From an uncultured Muribaculaceae bacterium (GTDB lineage: Bacteria > Bacteroidota > Bacteroidia > Bacteroidales > Muribaculaceae): DNA of 25,085 nucleotides. Position numbers and translations under genes: made by a program. The notes under the pieces were generated by a model that made no database searches, was not told the DNA's origin, and saw nothing but the letters and a program-made list of their open reading frames with translations. Positions 16,029 through 24,958 of the stretch are shown piece by piece; the first letter of the stretch is position 1, and every line of letters begins with the position of its first letter. The stretch spans positions 1 to 25,085 of the forward strand of contig CAJTPK010000035.1 in NCBI GenBank assembly GCA_910578075.1, in the 5' to 3' direction.

Positions 16029-16052
16029 TAATATTCCTCATAATTTAAAAAA

Positions 16053-16531
16053 ATTTACTGTTGTCCGGTAAATTTTGAAACCTTAATAATTAGAACGCTG
16101 AACCTCGTTTCACTTTATAAACGCGGAACTCACGCGGAACTATGATATTTAGGCAAAGTGTCCGGAAGAAACAGAGCGGACAAATCAGAACTGAAGTCCT
16201 GATTTGTGGCGCTGAACGCAGGCGGAACGATATCTTAGGAGTCTATCCCTGCTTTTAATTGACTACGAGCTACCGGTTCGTTCCGCTTGCGTTCAGCGCC
16301 GTTAAGAAAGCCGGAGGCGTTATTAACCCACGAGATTCATATGCCCGAGTCTTTAAAAAGAAGATTCCGCGTTCAAAAGTGAAACGGAGTTCAGCGTTCT
16401 GGATAATTTAAGTTCTGAGTATAGAATCGCATTCGCTGCGACTGTAAATAGATCAGTTTCTCGCGACAGAGGCTTATGTGAAAATAAAATAGTTCAGCAC
16501 AATCGGTTAAATTCGTTTACCGGACAGTAAT
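16053..16531. repeat. Foldback element of nested inverted repeats, MITE-like
   Basis: Three nested arm pairs share one centre. Outer: TTACTG..GTCCGGTAAA (16055-16072) with TTTACCGGACAGTAA (16516-16530), 10 bp perfect plus flanks. Middle: 16092-16128 with 16365-16400, made of AGAACGCTGAAC (12 bp perfect), CGTTTCACTTT (11 bp perfect) and AACGCGGAA (9 bp perfect) at matching positions. Inner: 16208-16230 with 16278-16300, 23 bases with one mismatch (GGCGCTGAACG...). A separate hairpin, ACAAATCAG (16180-16188) with CTGATTTGT (16199-16207), sits in the left arm. No open frame of note is present. A7TT occurs at both edges (16047-16055 and 16533-16541), a possible target duplication but low complexity. 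It fills the 575-base gap between EamA and the PAS gene. Confidence 0.75.
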
Positions 16532-16542
16532 AAAAAAAATTG

Positions 16543-16578
16543 TATATTTGCAAAAGCAGCTGTTCAAATCAAGCAGCT
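16543..16578 (+). promoter_or_regulatory. -7 box and AGCTG operator-like repeat before the PAS gene
   Basis: TATATTTG (16543-16550) fits the -7 consensus; no clear -33 is seen, and the region that would hold it is the right edge of the foldback element. Directly downstream AGCAGCT occurs twice (16555-16561, 16572-16578), and AGCTG...CAGCT forms an inverted pair. The stretch AGCTGTTCAAAT (16558-16569) is identical to one upstream of the nitroreductase gene. Confidence 0.45.
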
Positions 16579-16603
16579 AATTAATTATAAACCTCAACAG
16601 CAA

Positions 16604-16948
16604 ATGTATATGGCAATATCTGATTTTGAATGGGCGGAGGAGATAAATGCTGCGGTCACAGTGTGTGACACTGAGGGCGTTATACTTTTCATGAACAGCC
16701 GCGCCCGGCAGACCTTCGCCCGCCACGGCGACCTCATAGGCAAGAATCTTTTTGAATGTCATTCGGAAAGCTCCCGGATGAAAATCAGGCATATGCTCGC
16801 CACCGGTGAAAGCAACGCATACACAATCTCGAAGGAGGGACAACGCAAGATGATCTATCAGACCCCCTGGAGACGTGAAGGCGTTATTGCCGGAATGGTG
16901 GAGATCTCTATGGTGATTCCGGAAGAGATGCCCCACTATATCCGCTGA
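16604..16948 (+). CDS. Small stand-alone PAS-domain protein
   Basis: 114 residues consisting of little more than one PAS domain: AAVTVCDTEGVILFMNSRAR (strands Abeta/Bbeta and the start of helix C; the DxxGxIxxxN pattern is characteristic), then DLIGKNLFECH (conserved GKxLxExH turn), and the three-strand end YTISKEGQRKMIYQTPWRRE followed by GVIAGMVEISM. No kinase, cyclase or DNA-binding domain is attached, so it probably senses a small ligand or redox state and acts on a partner; ligand and partner are unknown. ATG codons at 16604 and 16610 are both possible. It is separated from fbp by about 60 bases containing a -7 box, so it may be a single-gene unit. Confidence 0.8.
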   Translation: MYMAISDFEWAEEINAAVTVCDTEGVILFMNSRARQTFARHGDLIGKNLFECHSESSRMKIRHMLATGESNAYTISKEGQRKMIYQTPWRREGVIAGMVEISMVIPEEMPHYIR

Positions 16949-16976
16949 AGAGGCACATATTCTGAAAACAAATTAT

Positions 16977-16984
16977 TATCTTTG
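16977..16984 (+). promoter_or_regulatory. -7 box before fbp
   Basis: TATCTTTG fits TAnnTTTG and is followed by GC; it lies 25 bases before the fbp ATG at 17010. A -33 element is not evident, so confidence is moderate. Confidence 0.45.
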
Positions 16985-17009
16985 CAGGATATTTGTTACA
17001 TAACTACAG

Positions 17010-19016
17010 ATGACTCCAATCCCGAAAAACATAACAGAGACACGAGTAGAGAATGACCGCCGTGTGCTTGAACTTCTCGCGCAGTCTTTCCCTAATATCA
17101 GCGCCGCCTCTACAGAGATTATAAATCTTGAGGCCATCCTGAACCTTCCTAAAGGCACGGAGCATTTCGTGGCTGACCTTCATGGCGAACATGAAGCTTT
17201 CCGCCATATCTTGCGTAATGCGTCCGGAAATATAAAACGAAAGGTCAATGAGCTTTTCGGCACCTCGATGCGCGAACAGGAAATCAGAGAGCTTTGCTCT
17301 CTGATATATTACCCTGAGCAGAAACTCCAGATTGTCCGCGCTTCCGAGACCCAGCTCACGGATTTCTACAACATCACGCTTCATAGGCTTATACGCGTAT
17401 GTCAGTCGGTTTCCTCAAAATACACCCGTTCGAAGGTGCGCAAGTCATTGCCACGCGAATTCGCATACATCATCGAGGAGCTGATGCACGAATCCCCCTC
17501 GGACGATGACAAGCAGGCTTATTTTTCCCGAATCATAGAGACAATCATCTCCACCGGTCAGGCTGATGAATTCATAATTGCCATATGCAATGTCATTCAC
17601 CGTCTGAGCATCGACCAGCTCCACATCCTCGGCGACATTTTCGACCGCGGTCCGGGAGCGCACATAATAATGGATATCCTCTGCGATTACGGGCGCTTTG
17701 ATATCCAATGGGGAAACCATGACGCTCTATGGATGGGAGCCGCAGCCGGCAATGAATGCTGCATGGCGAATGTGCTCCGCCTCTCGTTGCGCTATAACAA
17801 CATGACTACCCTGGAGGATGGCTACGGCATCAACCTTGTCCCTCTCGCAACATTCGCCATGGAAACCTACGGCGATGATCCTTGCGAGCATTTCCTTCCG
17901 CATATACTCAATGAGCAGGGAGCTTCTGTAAGCGAAAAATCCCGTCTGCTTATCGCCCGCATGCACAAGGCGATAGCCATAATCCAGTTCAAGCTGGAGG
18001 CTCAGATGGCTCTCAAGCATCCGGAATGGAATCTTACTGACCGCGACATGATGTCGAAAATAGATATCGAAAAGGGCACCGTAACTCTCGATGGAAAGGA
18101 ATATCCTCTTAATGACACCAATTTCCCGACATTCGACCCAGCCGATCCGACGGCTCTCACGGCAGAAGAGCGGGAACTCGTCGGCAAACTGCGCCATTCC
18201 TTCAGCGTCAGCGACAAATTGATGAAGCATATCGAATGCCTTTTCTCAAACGGATGTATGTATGGAATATTCAATTCCAACCTGCTTTTCCACGCATCAC
18301 TGCCGCTTAACGAGGATGGCTCCCTGAAAGAGGTGGAGGTAGATGGCGAAAAATACAAAGGACGCGAACTCCTTCACAAGATAGGGATGACGATGCGCGA
18401 GGCTTTCAACGACGACTCTTCCGAAGAGGAACGCCGTTATGCCCGCGATTTCTTCTGGTATCTCTGGTGCGGACCGGATTCTCCGCTCTTCGACAAATCG
18501 AAGATGGCGACCTTCGAAAGATATTTCATAGACGATCCTGAGACCCATCATGAAGAGAAAGGATGGTATTTCAAGCTCCGCAATAATGAAGAGATCTGCG
18601 ACATGATACTCGATGCTTTCGGAGTGGAGGGAGATCACCGTCATATTATAAACGGACATGTACCTGTGCGTGCAGCCAAAGGCGAGAGCCCGATACGCGC
18701 AAACGGTAAGCTGATGGTGATCGACGGAGGTTTCGCAAAGGCATACCACCGCACTACCGGCATCGCCGGATATACGCTGGTGTTCCACAGCAGCGGTTTC
18801 CAGCTTGTGCAGCATGAACCGTTCACATCGGCGGAAGAGGCAGTACGCAACGGCTCTGACATCGTCTCCACGACACAGATCGTGGAACTGTCGCGCCATC
18901 GTATGCGCGTGCGCGATACCGACAAGGGGCGCGAACTGCAGGCCCAGATTGACGAGCTCTCCGAACTGCTCTTCGCTTTCCGACACGGGATCGTAAAAGA
19001 GCGGTATTATAAGTGA
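17010..19016 (+). CDS. fbp: Fructose-1,6-bisphosphatase, class III
   Basis: 668 residues, the usual length for class III FBPase (PF06874) in Bacteroidetes and Firmicutes. Metallophosphoesterase motifs are complete: DLHGEHEAF (from 56), GDIFDRGP (208-215), WGNHDALWMG (GNHD at 235-238) and NGHVPV (548-553), with a further conserved VIDGGFAKAYH block. The enzyme dephosphorylates fructose-1,6-bisphosphate to fructose-6-phosphate in the cytoplasm, the irreversible step of gluconeogenesis, using a two-metal site. Start ATG 17010 is supported by the family N-terminus and the -7 box upstream. Codon use is GC-richer than the defence island, as expected for core chromosome. The gene stands alone, 55 bases before the TPR gene, which may share its transcript. 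Confidence 0.95.
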   Translation: MTPIPKNITETRVENDRRVLELLAQSFPNISAASTEIINLEAILNLPKGTEHFVADLHGEHEAFRHILRNASGNIKRKVNELFGTSMREQEIRELCSLIYYPEQKLQIVRASETQLTDFYNITLHRLIRVCQSVSSKYTRSKVRKSLPREFAYIIEELMHESPSDDDKQAYFSRIIETIISTGQADEFIIAICNVIHRLSIDQLHILGDIFDRGPGAHIIMDILCDYGRFDIQWGNHDALWMGAAAGNECCMANVLRLSLRYNNMTTLEDGYGINLVPLATFAMETYGDDPCEHFLPHILNEQGASVSEKSRLLIARMHKAIAIIQFKLEAQMALKHPEWNLTDRDMMSKIDIEKGTVTLDGKEYPLNDTNFPTFDPADPTALTAEERELVGKLRHSFSVSDKLMKHIECLFSNGCMYGIFNSNLLFHASLPLNEDGSLKEVEVDGEKYKGRELLHKIGMTMREAFNDDSSEEERRYARDFFWYLWCGPDSPLFDKSKMATFERYFIDDPETHHEEKGWYFKLRNNEEICDMILDAFGVEGDHRHIINGHVPVRAAKGESPIRANGKLMVIDGGFAKAYHRTTGIAGYTLVFHSSGFQLVQHEPFTSAEEAVRNGSDIVSTTQIVELSRHRMRVRDTDKGRELQAQIDELSELLFAFRHGIVKERYYK

Positions 19017-19071
19017 GCCGGAGAGTAAAGATCCGTCTCATAAACAAGGTGATAAACGAAACGATAATAGG

Positions 19072-22000
19072 ATGAAACACAATAACACCCCACGCATCTA
19101 TATGAAAGGATGTATCTTGTCTTTAGCCGTGGCAGGCATGTCCCTGTCTGTCTCCGCGCAGGTAAGTGCCTCGCCGGAACGGTTCTCGCCGCTTGCCTCA
19201 GGCTATCTCGAACGCGCCAGAACAATGCTCGATGCCGGCAACTATCCCGGTGTGATCGACCAGCTGTCGCAATTGAGTACCAAAGGCATAATCCTCAATC
19301 CGACGCAGGAAGAGGAATATGTATTCATGCTCGCACGTGCATATTACGAGCGCGGGGATGAGGAATGCGTGATTCTGCTCCGCCGTTTTGTGAAAGATTA
19401 TCCCGCTTCCACCCTTGCTCTGGAAGCGAGGCTCTCAATCGCCGATTATTATTTCTTCCATCACCAATGGCCGGAAGCCCTGACCGAATACAACAACATC
19501 GATTTCGACCGTCTCAACCGCGAGCAAACCTTGCTCTATACCTACCGCCACGCCCTCACCCAGATAAAGACCGGACACTATGCGGAGGCACGGACATCGC
19601 TGGCTACACTCAAAGGTAACCGCCTCTACCGTGACGCATACGTTTTCTACACCGCCTATCTTGACTATATCGATGGCGATTACGACAAAGCATATGCCGG
19701 ATTCTCAAAAGTTAAATCCGGAGAGAAAGGTCTGGAGGCTTCATATTACATGACCCAGATAGACTACAGTCGTGGAGAATATGACAAAGTGGCACGAGAA
19801 GGGGAGCGCCTCCTCACTTCACTGTCCGACCCTGAACTTGCCCCGGAGCTTAACCGCATCACCGGTCTTAGCCTTTTCAAACTCGGTGACTGGCAACGCG
19901 CACGCACTTTCCTCAACAGATACGTTGACCTTACCGACGGTGATCCGGCACACGATGCCGTCTATGCCCTTGCCGTGGCAGACTATAACGATGACGACTG
20001 GACAGCCGCTGCTGAACGTTTCGCCACTCTGACCGAACTCGACAACGACCTTGCCCAGAGCGCATGGCTCTATCTCGGACAATGCGATGTGAAATCAGGC
20101 AACGATGATGCCGCCGCAATGGCTTTTGAGAAAGCTGCAAGGATGGATTACGACCGCAATGTGTCGGAAGTGGCGCTGTATAATTATGTGGCTGCGCTCA
20201 CAAGAGGCGGGAAAGTGCCTTTCTCTTCCTCTGTGGATATGCTCGAAGGATTCATAAAACTCTATCCGGACTCGGAATACACACCTAAGGTGGAGGAATA
20301 TCTTGCAGCCGCATATTACAACGACCGCAACTACACAAAGGCACTCGCCAACATCGAGAAGATACGCAGACCATCGAAAGATGTGATGGCGGCAAAACAG
20401 AAAGTGCTCTATGAATTGGGTATAGAATCCATGACAAACGGCCGCCCGGAGGACGCATCGGATTATCTCCGCCGCTCACTTGAATTAGCATCCTACGACC
20501 GTGCGCTTGCCGTGCAGGCTCAGCTCTGGCTCGGTGATGCGGAATATTCCCAGGGAAACTATTCAAAAGCCTCGGCAGCATACAACACATTCCTGAAATC
20601 GGAAAAGAATACATCCAACCGCACTCTCGCGCTTTATAACCTGGCATATTCGGAATATCAGCTTGAGCATTACGCGGCTGCAGCCCGCGAATTTGCCAAA
20701 GCACTTGATGCCAAGCCTTCACTCCCCAATGCCCTTAGGGAGGATGCTACTGTGCGCATGGCCGACTGTCTCTATTATACAGGCGACTACAACAGCGCTC
20801 GTGAGAATTATGCGAAGGCCATATCTTCCGGTGCATCCGATGCCGACTATGCCTCTTACCGACATGCGGTGATGCTTGGACTCGGAGGCGATGTCAATGG
20901 CAAGATCAAGGAGCTGACCGCGCTTGAAAGCAAGTATCCGGATTCAAAATGGATGCCGAATGCTTTGCTTGAGAAGGCTCTGACTTACGAAGCTCTTGAC
21001 CAGAACGGCAAAGCCGCGGAGGCATTCAACCGTCTCGCTTCCCAATATCCGAAATCAGTGCAGGCCCGCAAAGCCATGATCAACCTGGCTCTGACATATT
21101 CAAAAGCCGGTAAGATGGAGCAGGCTGCAGAAACATATAAAGACATTATCCGGTCATGGCCATCGAGCGAGGAGGCTTCCATCGCCAACGATGACCTGCG
21201 GAAATATTACGCTTCGCGTGGTGAGCTGCTGCAATATGCAGAGTTCCTGCGGGGCGTTCCCGAGGCAAAACAGCTCGATGCCGATGAAATGGAACAACTG
21301 GCATTCGATGGCGCAGAGACTGCTTTTGCCGAAAACAGCGACAACATAACTCTTTTGCGTAATTACGTCAGGGATTATCCTGATGGCAAATATCTCGCTC
21401 CAGCGCTTCTTGACATCGCCTCATCTCTCCGGGGAGCGGAAAAATTTGTTGAAGCCGAGGAAATACTAACCCGTCTGACCGACGCGCGACCGCATTCCGC
21501 GCAATATCCCGAAGCACTTCTGATGAAGGCGGAGATTCTTGAATATGATCTGCCGGGACGTTCCGCAGACGCTGTGGAGACCTACAAATCGCTGGCAGCT
21601 ACAGGGGAGACAGATTTCCTTGCCGATGCATATGCCGGAATAGCCCGCACATCATCCAATGATGCAGAGCGCGTGGAATATGCACGCCGTGCCCGCAACA
21701 ACGGAGGCCTCGGAGCTGATCAGGCTGAAGAGATGCAGTTGATAGAAGCCCAGGCACTGCTGAACGCCGGAGATACGGGAGAGGCTCTGCGCATCCTTGC
21801 GGATCTTGCTGCCAATCCTTCCGGACTTGCGGGAGCCAAGGCTGCCGTTGAACTCGGACAGTATCACCTCAACAAGAAAGACTACGCTGCCGCTGAAAAA
21901 GCCATGCTTGATTTTACAGAGGCAGGCACACCCCATGAATTCCAGCTCGCCAAGGGTTTCATAATTCTCGCCGATGCCTACAAAGGGCAGGGAAAGGCTT

Positions 22001-22101
22001 ATCTCGCCAAGGAATACCTGCAGAGCCTGCGCGACAATTACCCCGGCAACGAACCGGAAATATTGAACGCAATAACATCCCGCCTCAAGAATCTAAAATA
22101 A
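19072..22101 (+). CDS. Large secreted tetratricopeptide-repeat protein
   Basis: 1009 residues. A signal peptide is present: the hydrophobic stretch ILSLAVAGMSLSVSAQ ends in a typical SxSAQ cleavage region; an internal ATG at 19102 (MKGCILS) would give a tidier signal sequence and is a possible true start. The rest is almost entirely TPR-like helix pairs: Ala/Tyr/Leu patterns such as LWLGDAEYSQGNYSKASAAY, LYNLAYSEYQLEHYAAAARE and LEKALTYEALDQNGKAAEAF recur every 34-40 residues. TPR scaffolds bind proteins; a periplasmic role is inferred. It sits 15 bases before an outer-membrane beta-barrel, suggesting the two act together at the outer membrane, perhaps in assembly or stability of the barrel. 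Specific function unknown. Confidence 0.88.
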   Translation: MKHNNTPRIYMKGCILSLAVAGMSLSVSAQVSASPERFSPLASGYLERARTMLDAGNYPGVIDQLSQLSTKGIILNPTQEEEYVFMLARAYYERGDEECVILLRRFVKDYPASTLALEARLSIADYYFFHHQWPEALTEYNNIDFDRLNREQTLLYTYRHALTQIKTGHYAEARTSLATLKGNRLYRDAYVFYTAYLDYIDGDYDKAYAGFSKVKSGEKGLEASYYMTQIDYSRGEYDKVAREGERLLTSLSDPELAPELNRITGLSLFKLGDWQRARTFLNRYVDLTDGDPAHDAVYALAVADYNDDDWTAAAERFATLTELDNDLAQSAWLYLGQCDVKSGNDDAAAMAFEKAARMDYDRNVSEVALYNYVAALTRGGKVPFSSSVDMLEGFIKLYPDSEYTPKVEEYLAAAYYNDRNYTKALANIEKIRRPSKDVMAAKQKVLYELGIESMTNGRPEDASDYLRRSLELASYDRALAVQAQLWLGDAEYSQGNYSKASAAYNTFLKSEKNTSNRTLALYNLAYSEYQLEHYAAAAREFAKALDAKPSLPNALREDATVRMADCLYYTGDYNSARENYAKAISSGASDADYASYRHAVMLGLGGDVNGKIKELTALESKYPDSKWMPNALLEKALTYEALDQNGKAAEAFNRLASQYPKSVQARKAMINLALTYSKAGKMEQAAETYKDIIRSWPSSEEASIANDDLRKYYASRGELLQYAEFLRGVPEAKQLDADEMEQLAFDGAETAFAENSDNITLLRNYVRDYPDGKYLAPALLDIASSLRGAEKFVEAEEILTRLTDARPHSAQYPEALLMKAEILEYDLPGRSADAVETYKSLAATGETDFLADAYAGIARTSSNDAERVEYARRARNNGGLGADQAEEMQLIEAQALLNAGDTGEALRILADLAANPSGLAGAKAAVELGQYHLNKKDYAAAEKAMLDFTEAGTPHEFQLAKGFIILADAYKGQGKAYLAKEYLQSLRDNYPGNEPEILNAITSRLKNLK

Positions 22102-22116
22102 GACATCCCTCAAGTC

Positions 22117-24021
22117 ATGACAATGAATCTGCATAAAATAAGTCTTCTCTCCGCCGCGGTTTTCACCATGGCCGCCGCTTCTGCGCAATATAACCAGTCG
22201 ATCTCTGTCGATGGTAAATATGTGCCGGAGGTGTTCCGGCTCGACCGCATAAATTCCTTCCCCAAACAGGTGAAGTTCTCACTTGAGACCACACCTTTGA
22301 CTTACGATGGCAAGAGCGTGCCGGCAGCTTTCGCCCCCCGGCTTCTCCCCCTCCCTGCCACCGGATGGCGCGACAGCCGCGATTTCTCCGACTCAAGAGG
22401 TTATCTTGAGCTCGGAGCCGGCAGCTGGCTGAATTCAACCCTCAGCGCCGGTTACAGATTTATCGATAAACCCGGTACTACCCTTGGTATCCGGCTCCAG
22501 CACAACTCCACATCTCTCTGGAAACCGGAGATTTCGGAGCAGATGAAGGATACGAAGATGTATCGCTACGATGAGTCAATCGGAATCTATGGTGCCCACG
22601 ATTTCAACGGCAAAGGAAGATTACAGGGAGCTGTAGACTGGCATATCGGAAATTTCAACTATTACGGCTACGATCCGCAATGGAAAGCATATGATAAAGC
22701 GGCATCAGATAACGCCCCCAAAGCACCAACCCAGACCCTCAATGACCTGTCGGTCCGTTTGGGATGGCAGTCTCCCGACAAGCCCGACAACATCTCATGG
22801 AACGCGCAGGCAGGTGTGAGATATTTCAAATACCGTTCAACATACATACCTGAATTATCGGTTGACACATATTCCAAACAAATAGGATGGCTTGGTTGCG
22901 TTCGCGGAGGAAGTGAGACAGACATCAATATATCCGGCGGAATCCACTTCCCGACTTCAACGAAATCCACAATCGGCATAGACTTGAATGCAGACATAAT
23001 ACGATATGTCCATCCCGCCCGTACCGATCAGTATTATCCTCCGATATATCACACTTACAGCATGGTGACGCTCACTCCATATTACAGTTTTTCGCGTGAC
23101 AGATTGCTGGTACGCATCGGGGCGGATATCGATTTGGCATTCAATGCAAAGAATTATGATTACTACGAATTAAGAGGTGACGGAAACTACAGCTTCTTCC
23201 ATATTGCTCCCGATATCAAACTCGATTATCTTGCCGGACCGGTGGCTTTCTATCTGCATGCTCTCGGAGGCAGCCGTCTAAATACGCTTGCCGGAAACTA
23301 TGAACTTGATTATTATCAATCCCCGGCATTGGGTAGCACCCGCCCCGTTTATTCTCCCCTCGACGGTAGCTTGGGTGCCACATTCGGACCATTCTCCGGT
23401 TTCTCGGCTGGGATTGACTTCGCATTCCGCATCTCACGCGGTGAATATCTGGGTGGTTGGTATCAGGAATGGCTCAACCGCAGAGGCTCAGTGGCTCCCG
23501 GTCTTCCAGAAACCATATTCATTGACAATGCCGAACGTGACCTTTCCTACAGCTACAGCAATGCTCAAAGATATAATATCCACGGTTTCAGCATAGGCGC
23601 ACGCGCAGCATATGATCTTGGAAAGATAATAAAACTCGAGGCCAAGGGTAACTATCAGCCCCAGAACGGCACTTCCGGATATTTCAACGGTTATGACCGT
23701 CCGCGCTGGACTGCATCAATTTCAGCCGAGACGAATCCCTGGAGCACACTCAAGCTTAAACTTGCCTACGACTATCGCGGAGTGCGCAATATCTACACTA
23801 TGGGCAGCTACAACGGTGGACTGATAAGCGATGCCGAAGCACTTGTTTCGCGCAGGTTACCCGACATCACCTACTTGAACTTCGGAGCCTCATACGGGAT
23901 AACATCCAATTTCAACGTGTGGATCCAGGCTGACAACCTCCTTAACCGCCACGATGAGCTTCTGCCCGGTTTGCCACAGCTGGGCGTACGTCTCGCCGCC
24001 GGATTCGGAATGACATTCTAA
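22117..24021 (+). CDS. Outer-membrane beta-barrel protein without plug domain
   Basis: 634 residues. N-terminal signal peptide: ISLLSAAVFTMAAASAQ, cleavage after the Ala-Gln region. The mature part starts with QSISVDGKYVPEVFRLDRIN, then alternating aromatic/polar strands throughout (for example TLGIRLQHNSTSLWKPEI, LNFGASYGITSNFNVWIQ) and ends GVRLAAGFGMTF with a C-terminal Phe, the usual barrel assembly signal. No TonB box or plug domain precedes the barrel, so it is TonB-receptor-like in its barrel only, or a non-TonB porin-type protein. ATG at 22117 or 22123 are both possible. The 15-base gap to the TPR gene indicates an operon. Substrate or structural role is unknown. Confidence 0.82.
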   Translation: MTMNLHKISLLSAAVFTMAAASAQYNQSISVDGKYVPEVFRLDRINSFPKQVKFSLETTPLTYDGKSVPAAFAPRLLPLPATGWRDSRDFSDSRGYLELGAGSWLNSTLSAGYRFIDKPGTTLGIRLQHNSTSLWKPEISEQMKDTKMYRYDESIGIYGAHDFNGKGRLQGAVDWHIGNFNYYGYDPQWKAYDKAASDNAPKAPTQTLNDLSVRLGWQSPDKPDNISWNAQAGVRYFKYRSTYIPELSVDTYSKQIGWLGCVRGGSETDINISGGIHFPTSTKSTIGIDLNADIIRYVHPARTDQYYPPIYHTYSMVTLTPYYSFSRDRLLVRIGADIDLAFNAKNYDYYELRGDGNYSFFHIAPDIKLDYLAGPVAFYLHALGGSRLNTLAGNYELDYYQSPALGSTRPVYSPLDGSLGATFGPFSGFSAGIDFAFRISRGEYLGGWYQEWLNRRGSVAPGLPETIFIDNAERDLSYSYSNAQRYNIHGFSIGARAAYDLGKIIKLEAKGNYQPQNGTSGYFNGYDRPRWTASISAETNPWSTLKLKLAYDYRGVRNIYTMGSYNGGLISDAEALVSRRLPDITYLNFGASYGITSNFNVWIQADNLLNRHDELLPGLPQLGVRLAAGFGMTF

Positions 24022-24083
24022 AACCAACATCCCTCCCTGCTTGTTATCACAACAAAACCGCTTCCCAACAAATAGAATAAAAA

Positions 24084-24602
24084 ATGACCCTCGCATATAT
24101 CAATGAAGATGACAAGGCCTATGGTCTTGCAGGAATGGCCATCTCCCTGGCTGCGCTCGACGCCATCGACCGCGTGGCAGGTGTCTCGCTCGATGCCGAC
24201 GGACCGATGGTTACATTCTCACATCAATATTACTTTTCAGGTTCCCCGTCGATTTCTCCCAAAACCACATGGGATAACCTCCTGCATAATTTCTATATCA
24301 CATCAGCCATGGTGATCTCCAACGTAATGGCTCGCTCCATGGTAAGGATGGGGCAGGATGTGCCGGCAGATCTGCTTGACATTATCCACCGAGAGATCAC
24401 CGAAGAGGGACGCAACACATGCTCCCTCGAAGATGATGAGATCGAAACAATCTACGACAAGACACGCGCCTACATGGGACGCATATTCCGTAACCCGCGG
24501 TTACATCCGGCAATCGATGACTTCGCCCGCACACTCTCGCGCAGACGCACCCTGAGCGGTAACGAAGTGCTTGATGAACTCCGCGCCTTATCCATAGTGT
24601 GA
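24084..24602 (+). CDS. Conserved hypothetical protein, unrecognised
   Basis: 172 residues, probably cytoplasmic: no signal peptide or membrane segment is evident, although 13-35 is Ala/Leu-rich (LAGMAISLAALDAIDRVAGV). Middle section TTWDNLLHNFYITSAMVISN and the helical C-terminus (FARTLSRRRTLSGNEVLDEL) suggest an all-helical fold. I cannot assign a family. It follows the barrel gene by 62 bases and its stop TGA shares one base with the MazG ATG, so it is translationally coupled to MazG. That pairing is the best clue to its role, perhaps in nucleotide housekeeping, but this is inference. Confidence 0.75.
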   Translation: MTLAYINEDDKAYGLAGMAISLAALDAIDRVAGVSLDADGPMVTFSHQYYFSGSPSISPKTTWDNLLHNFYITSAMVISNVMARSMVRMGQDVPADLLDIIHREITEEGRNTCSLEDDEIETIYDKTRAYMGRIFRNPRLHPAIDDFARTLSRRRTLSGNEVLDELRALSIV

Positions 24603-24916
24603 TGCTGCAGGACGTTCAGAAATCAGTAGACGGCTGGATCCAGGATATTGGCAAACGCTACTTCTCCGAGCTCACCAACATGGCGTTGCTAACCGAAGAA
24701 GTCGGTGAACTTGCTCGCGTGATAGCCCGTGTCTATGGTGATCAGAAGCCTAAATCCGGGGATCTGCGTGAAGATGTGAAAGCGCAGCTTGGAGAAGAGA
24801 TGGCGGATGTGATATGGGTTGTGGCATGCCTTGCCAACCAAACAGGCATAGACCTGAGCGAAGCCTTTGCCGCCTCATTACGCAAGAAGACAGAACGCGA
24901 CCGCAACCGCTTCTGA
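24602..24916 (+). CDS. MazG-like nucleotide pyrophosphohydrolase
   Basis: 104 residues from ATG 24602; a GTG at 24599 is an alternative start one codon earlier. It has the short MazG fold: helix with TEEVGELARVIARVYGD (Glu32, Glu33, Glu36) and, about 30 residues on, LGEEMADVIWVVACLAN (Glu66, Asp69), giving the ExxE...ExxD Mg-binding set of the all-alpha NTP pyrophosphatases. It would hydrolyse (d)NTPs, probably noncanonical ones, to NMP and pyrophosphate. The closing LRKKTERDRNRF is usual for this small type. Its start overlaps the stop of the previous gene by one base (TGATG). Confidence 0.92.
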   Translation: MLQDVQKSVDGWIQDIGKRYFSELTNMALLTEEVGELARVIARVYGDQKPKSGDLREDVKAQLGEEMADVIWVVACLANQTGIDLSEAFAASLRKKTERDRNRF

Positions 24917-24924
24917 AAAATAAA

Positions 24925-24956
24925 TTTGCTCAGAAAAGAAAAAAGTATTAATTTTG
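24925..24956 (+). promoter_or_regulatory. Promoter of tRNA-Gln
   Basis: TTTG (24925-24928), 20-base spacer, TAATTTTG (24949-24956): an excellent match to the Bacteroidetes consensus. Transcription would start near 24962, at the foot of the leader hairpin. Confidence 0.75.
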
Positions 24957-24958
24957 CA

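Noticed and set aside
17727..18986. Long minus-strand open frames opposite fbp
   Set aside because: Shadows of the GC-rich fbp reading frame; all fbp motifs are on the plus strand.
19819..20722. Open frames on both strands overlapping the TPR gene
   Set aside because: By-products of codon use in the TPR gene; no start-site or domain evidence.
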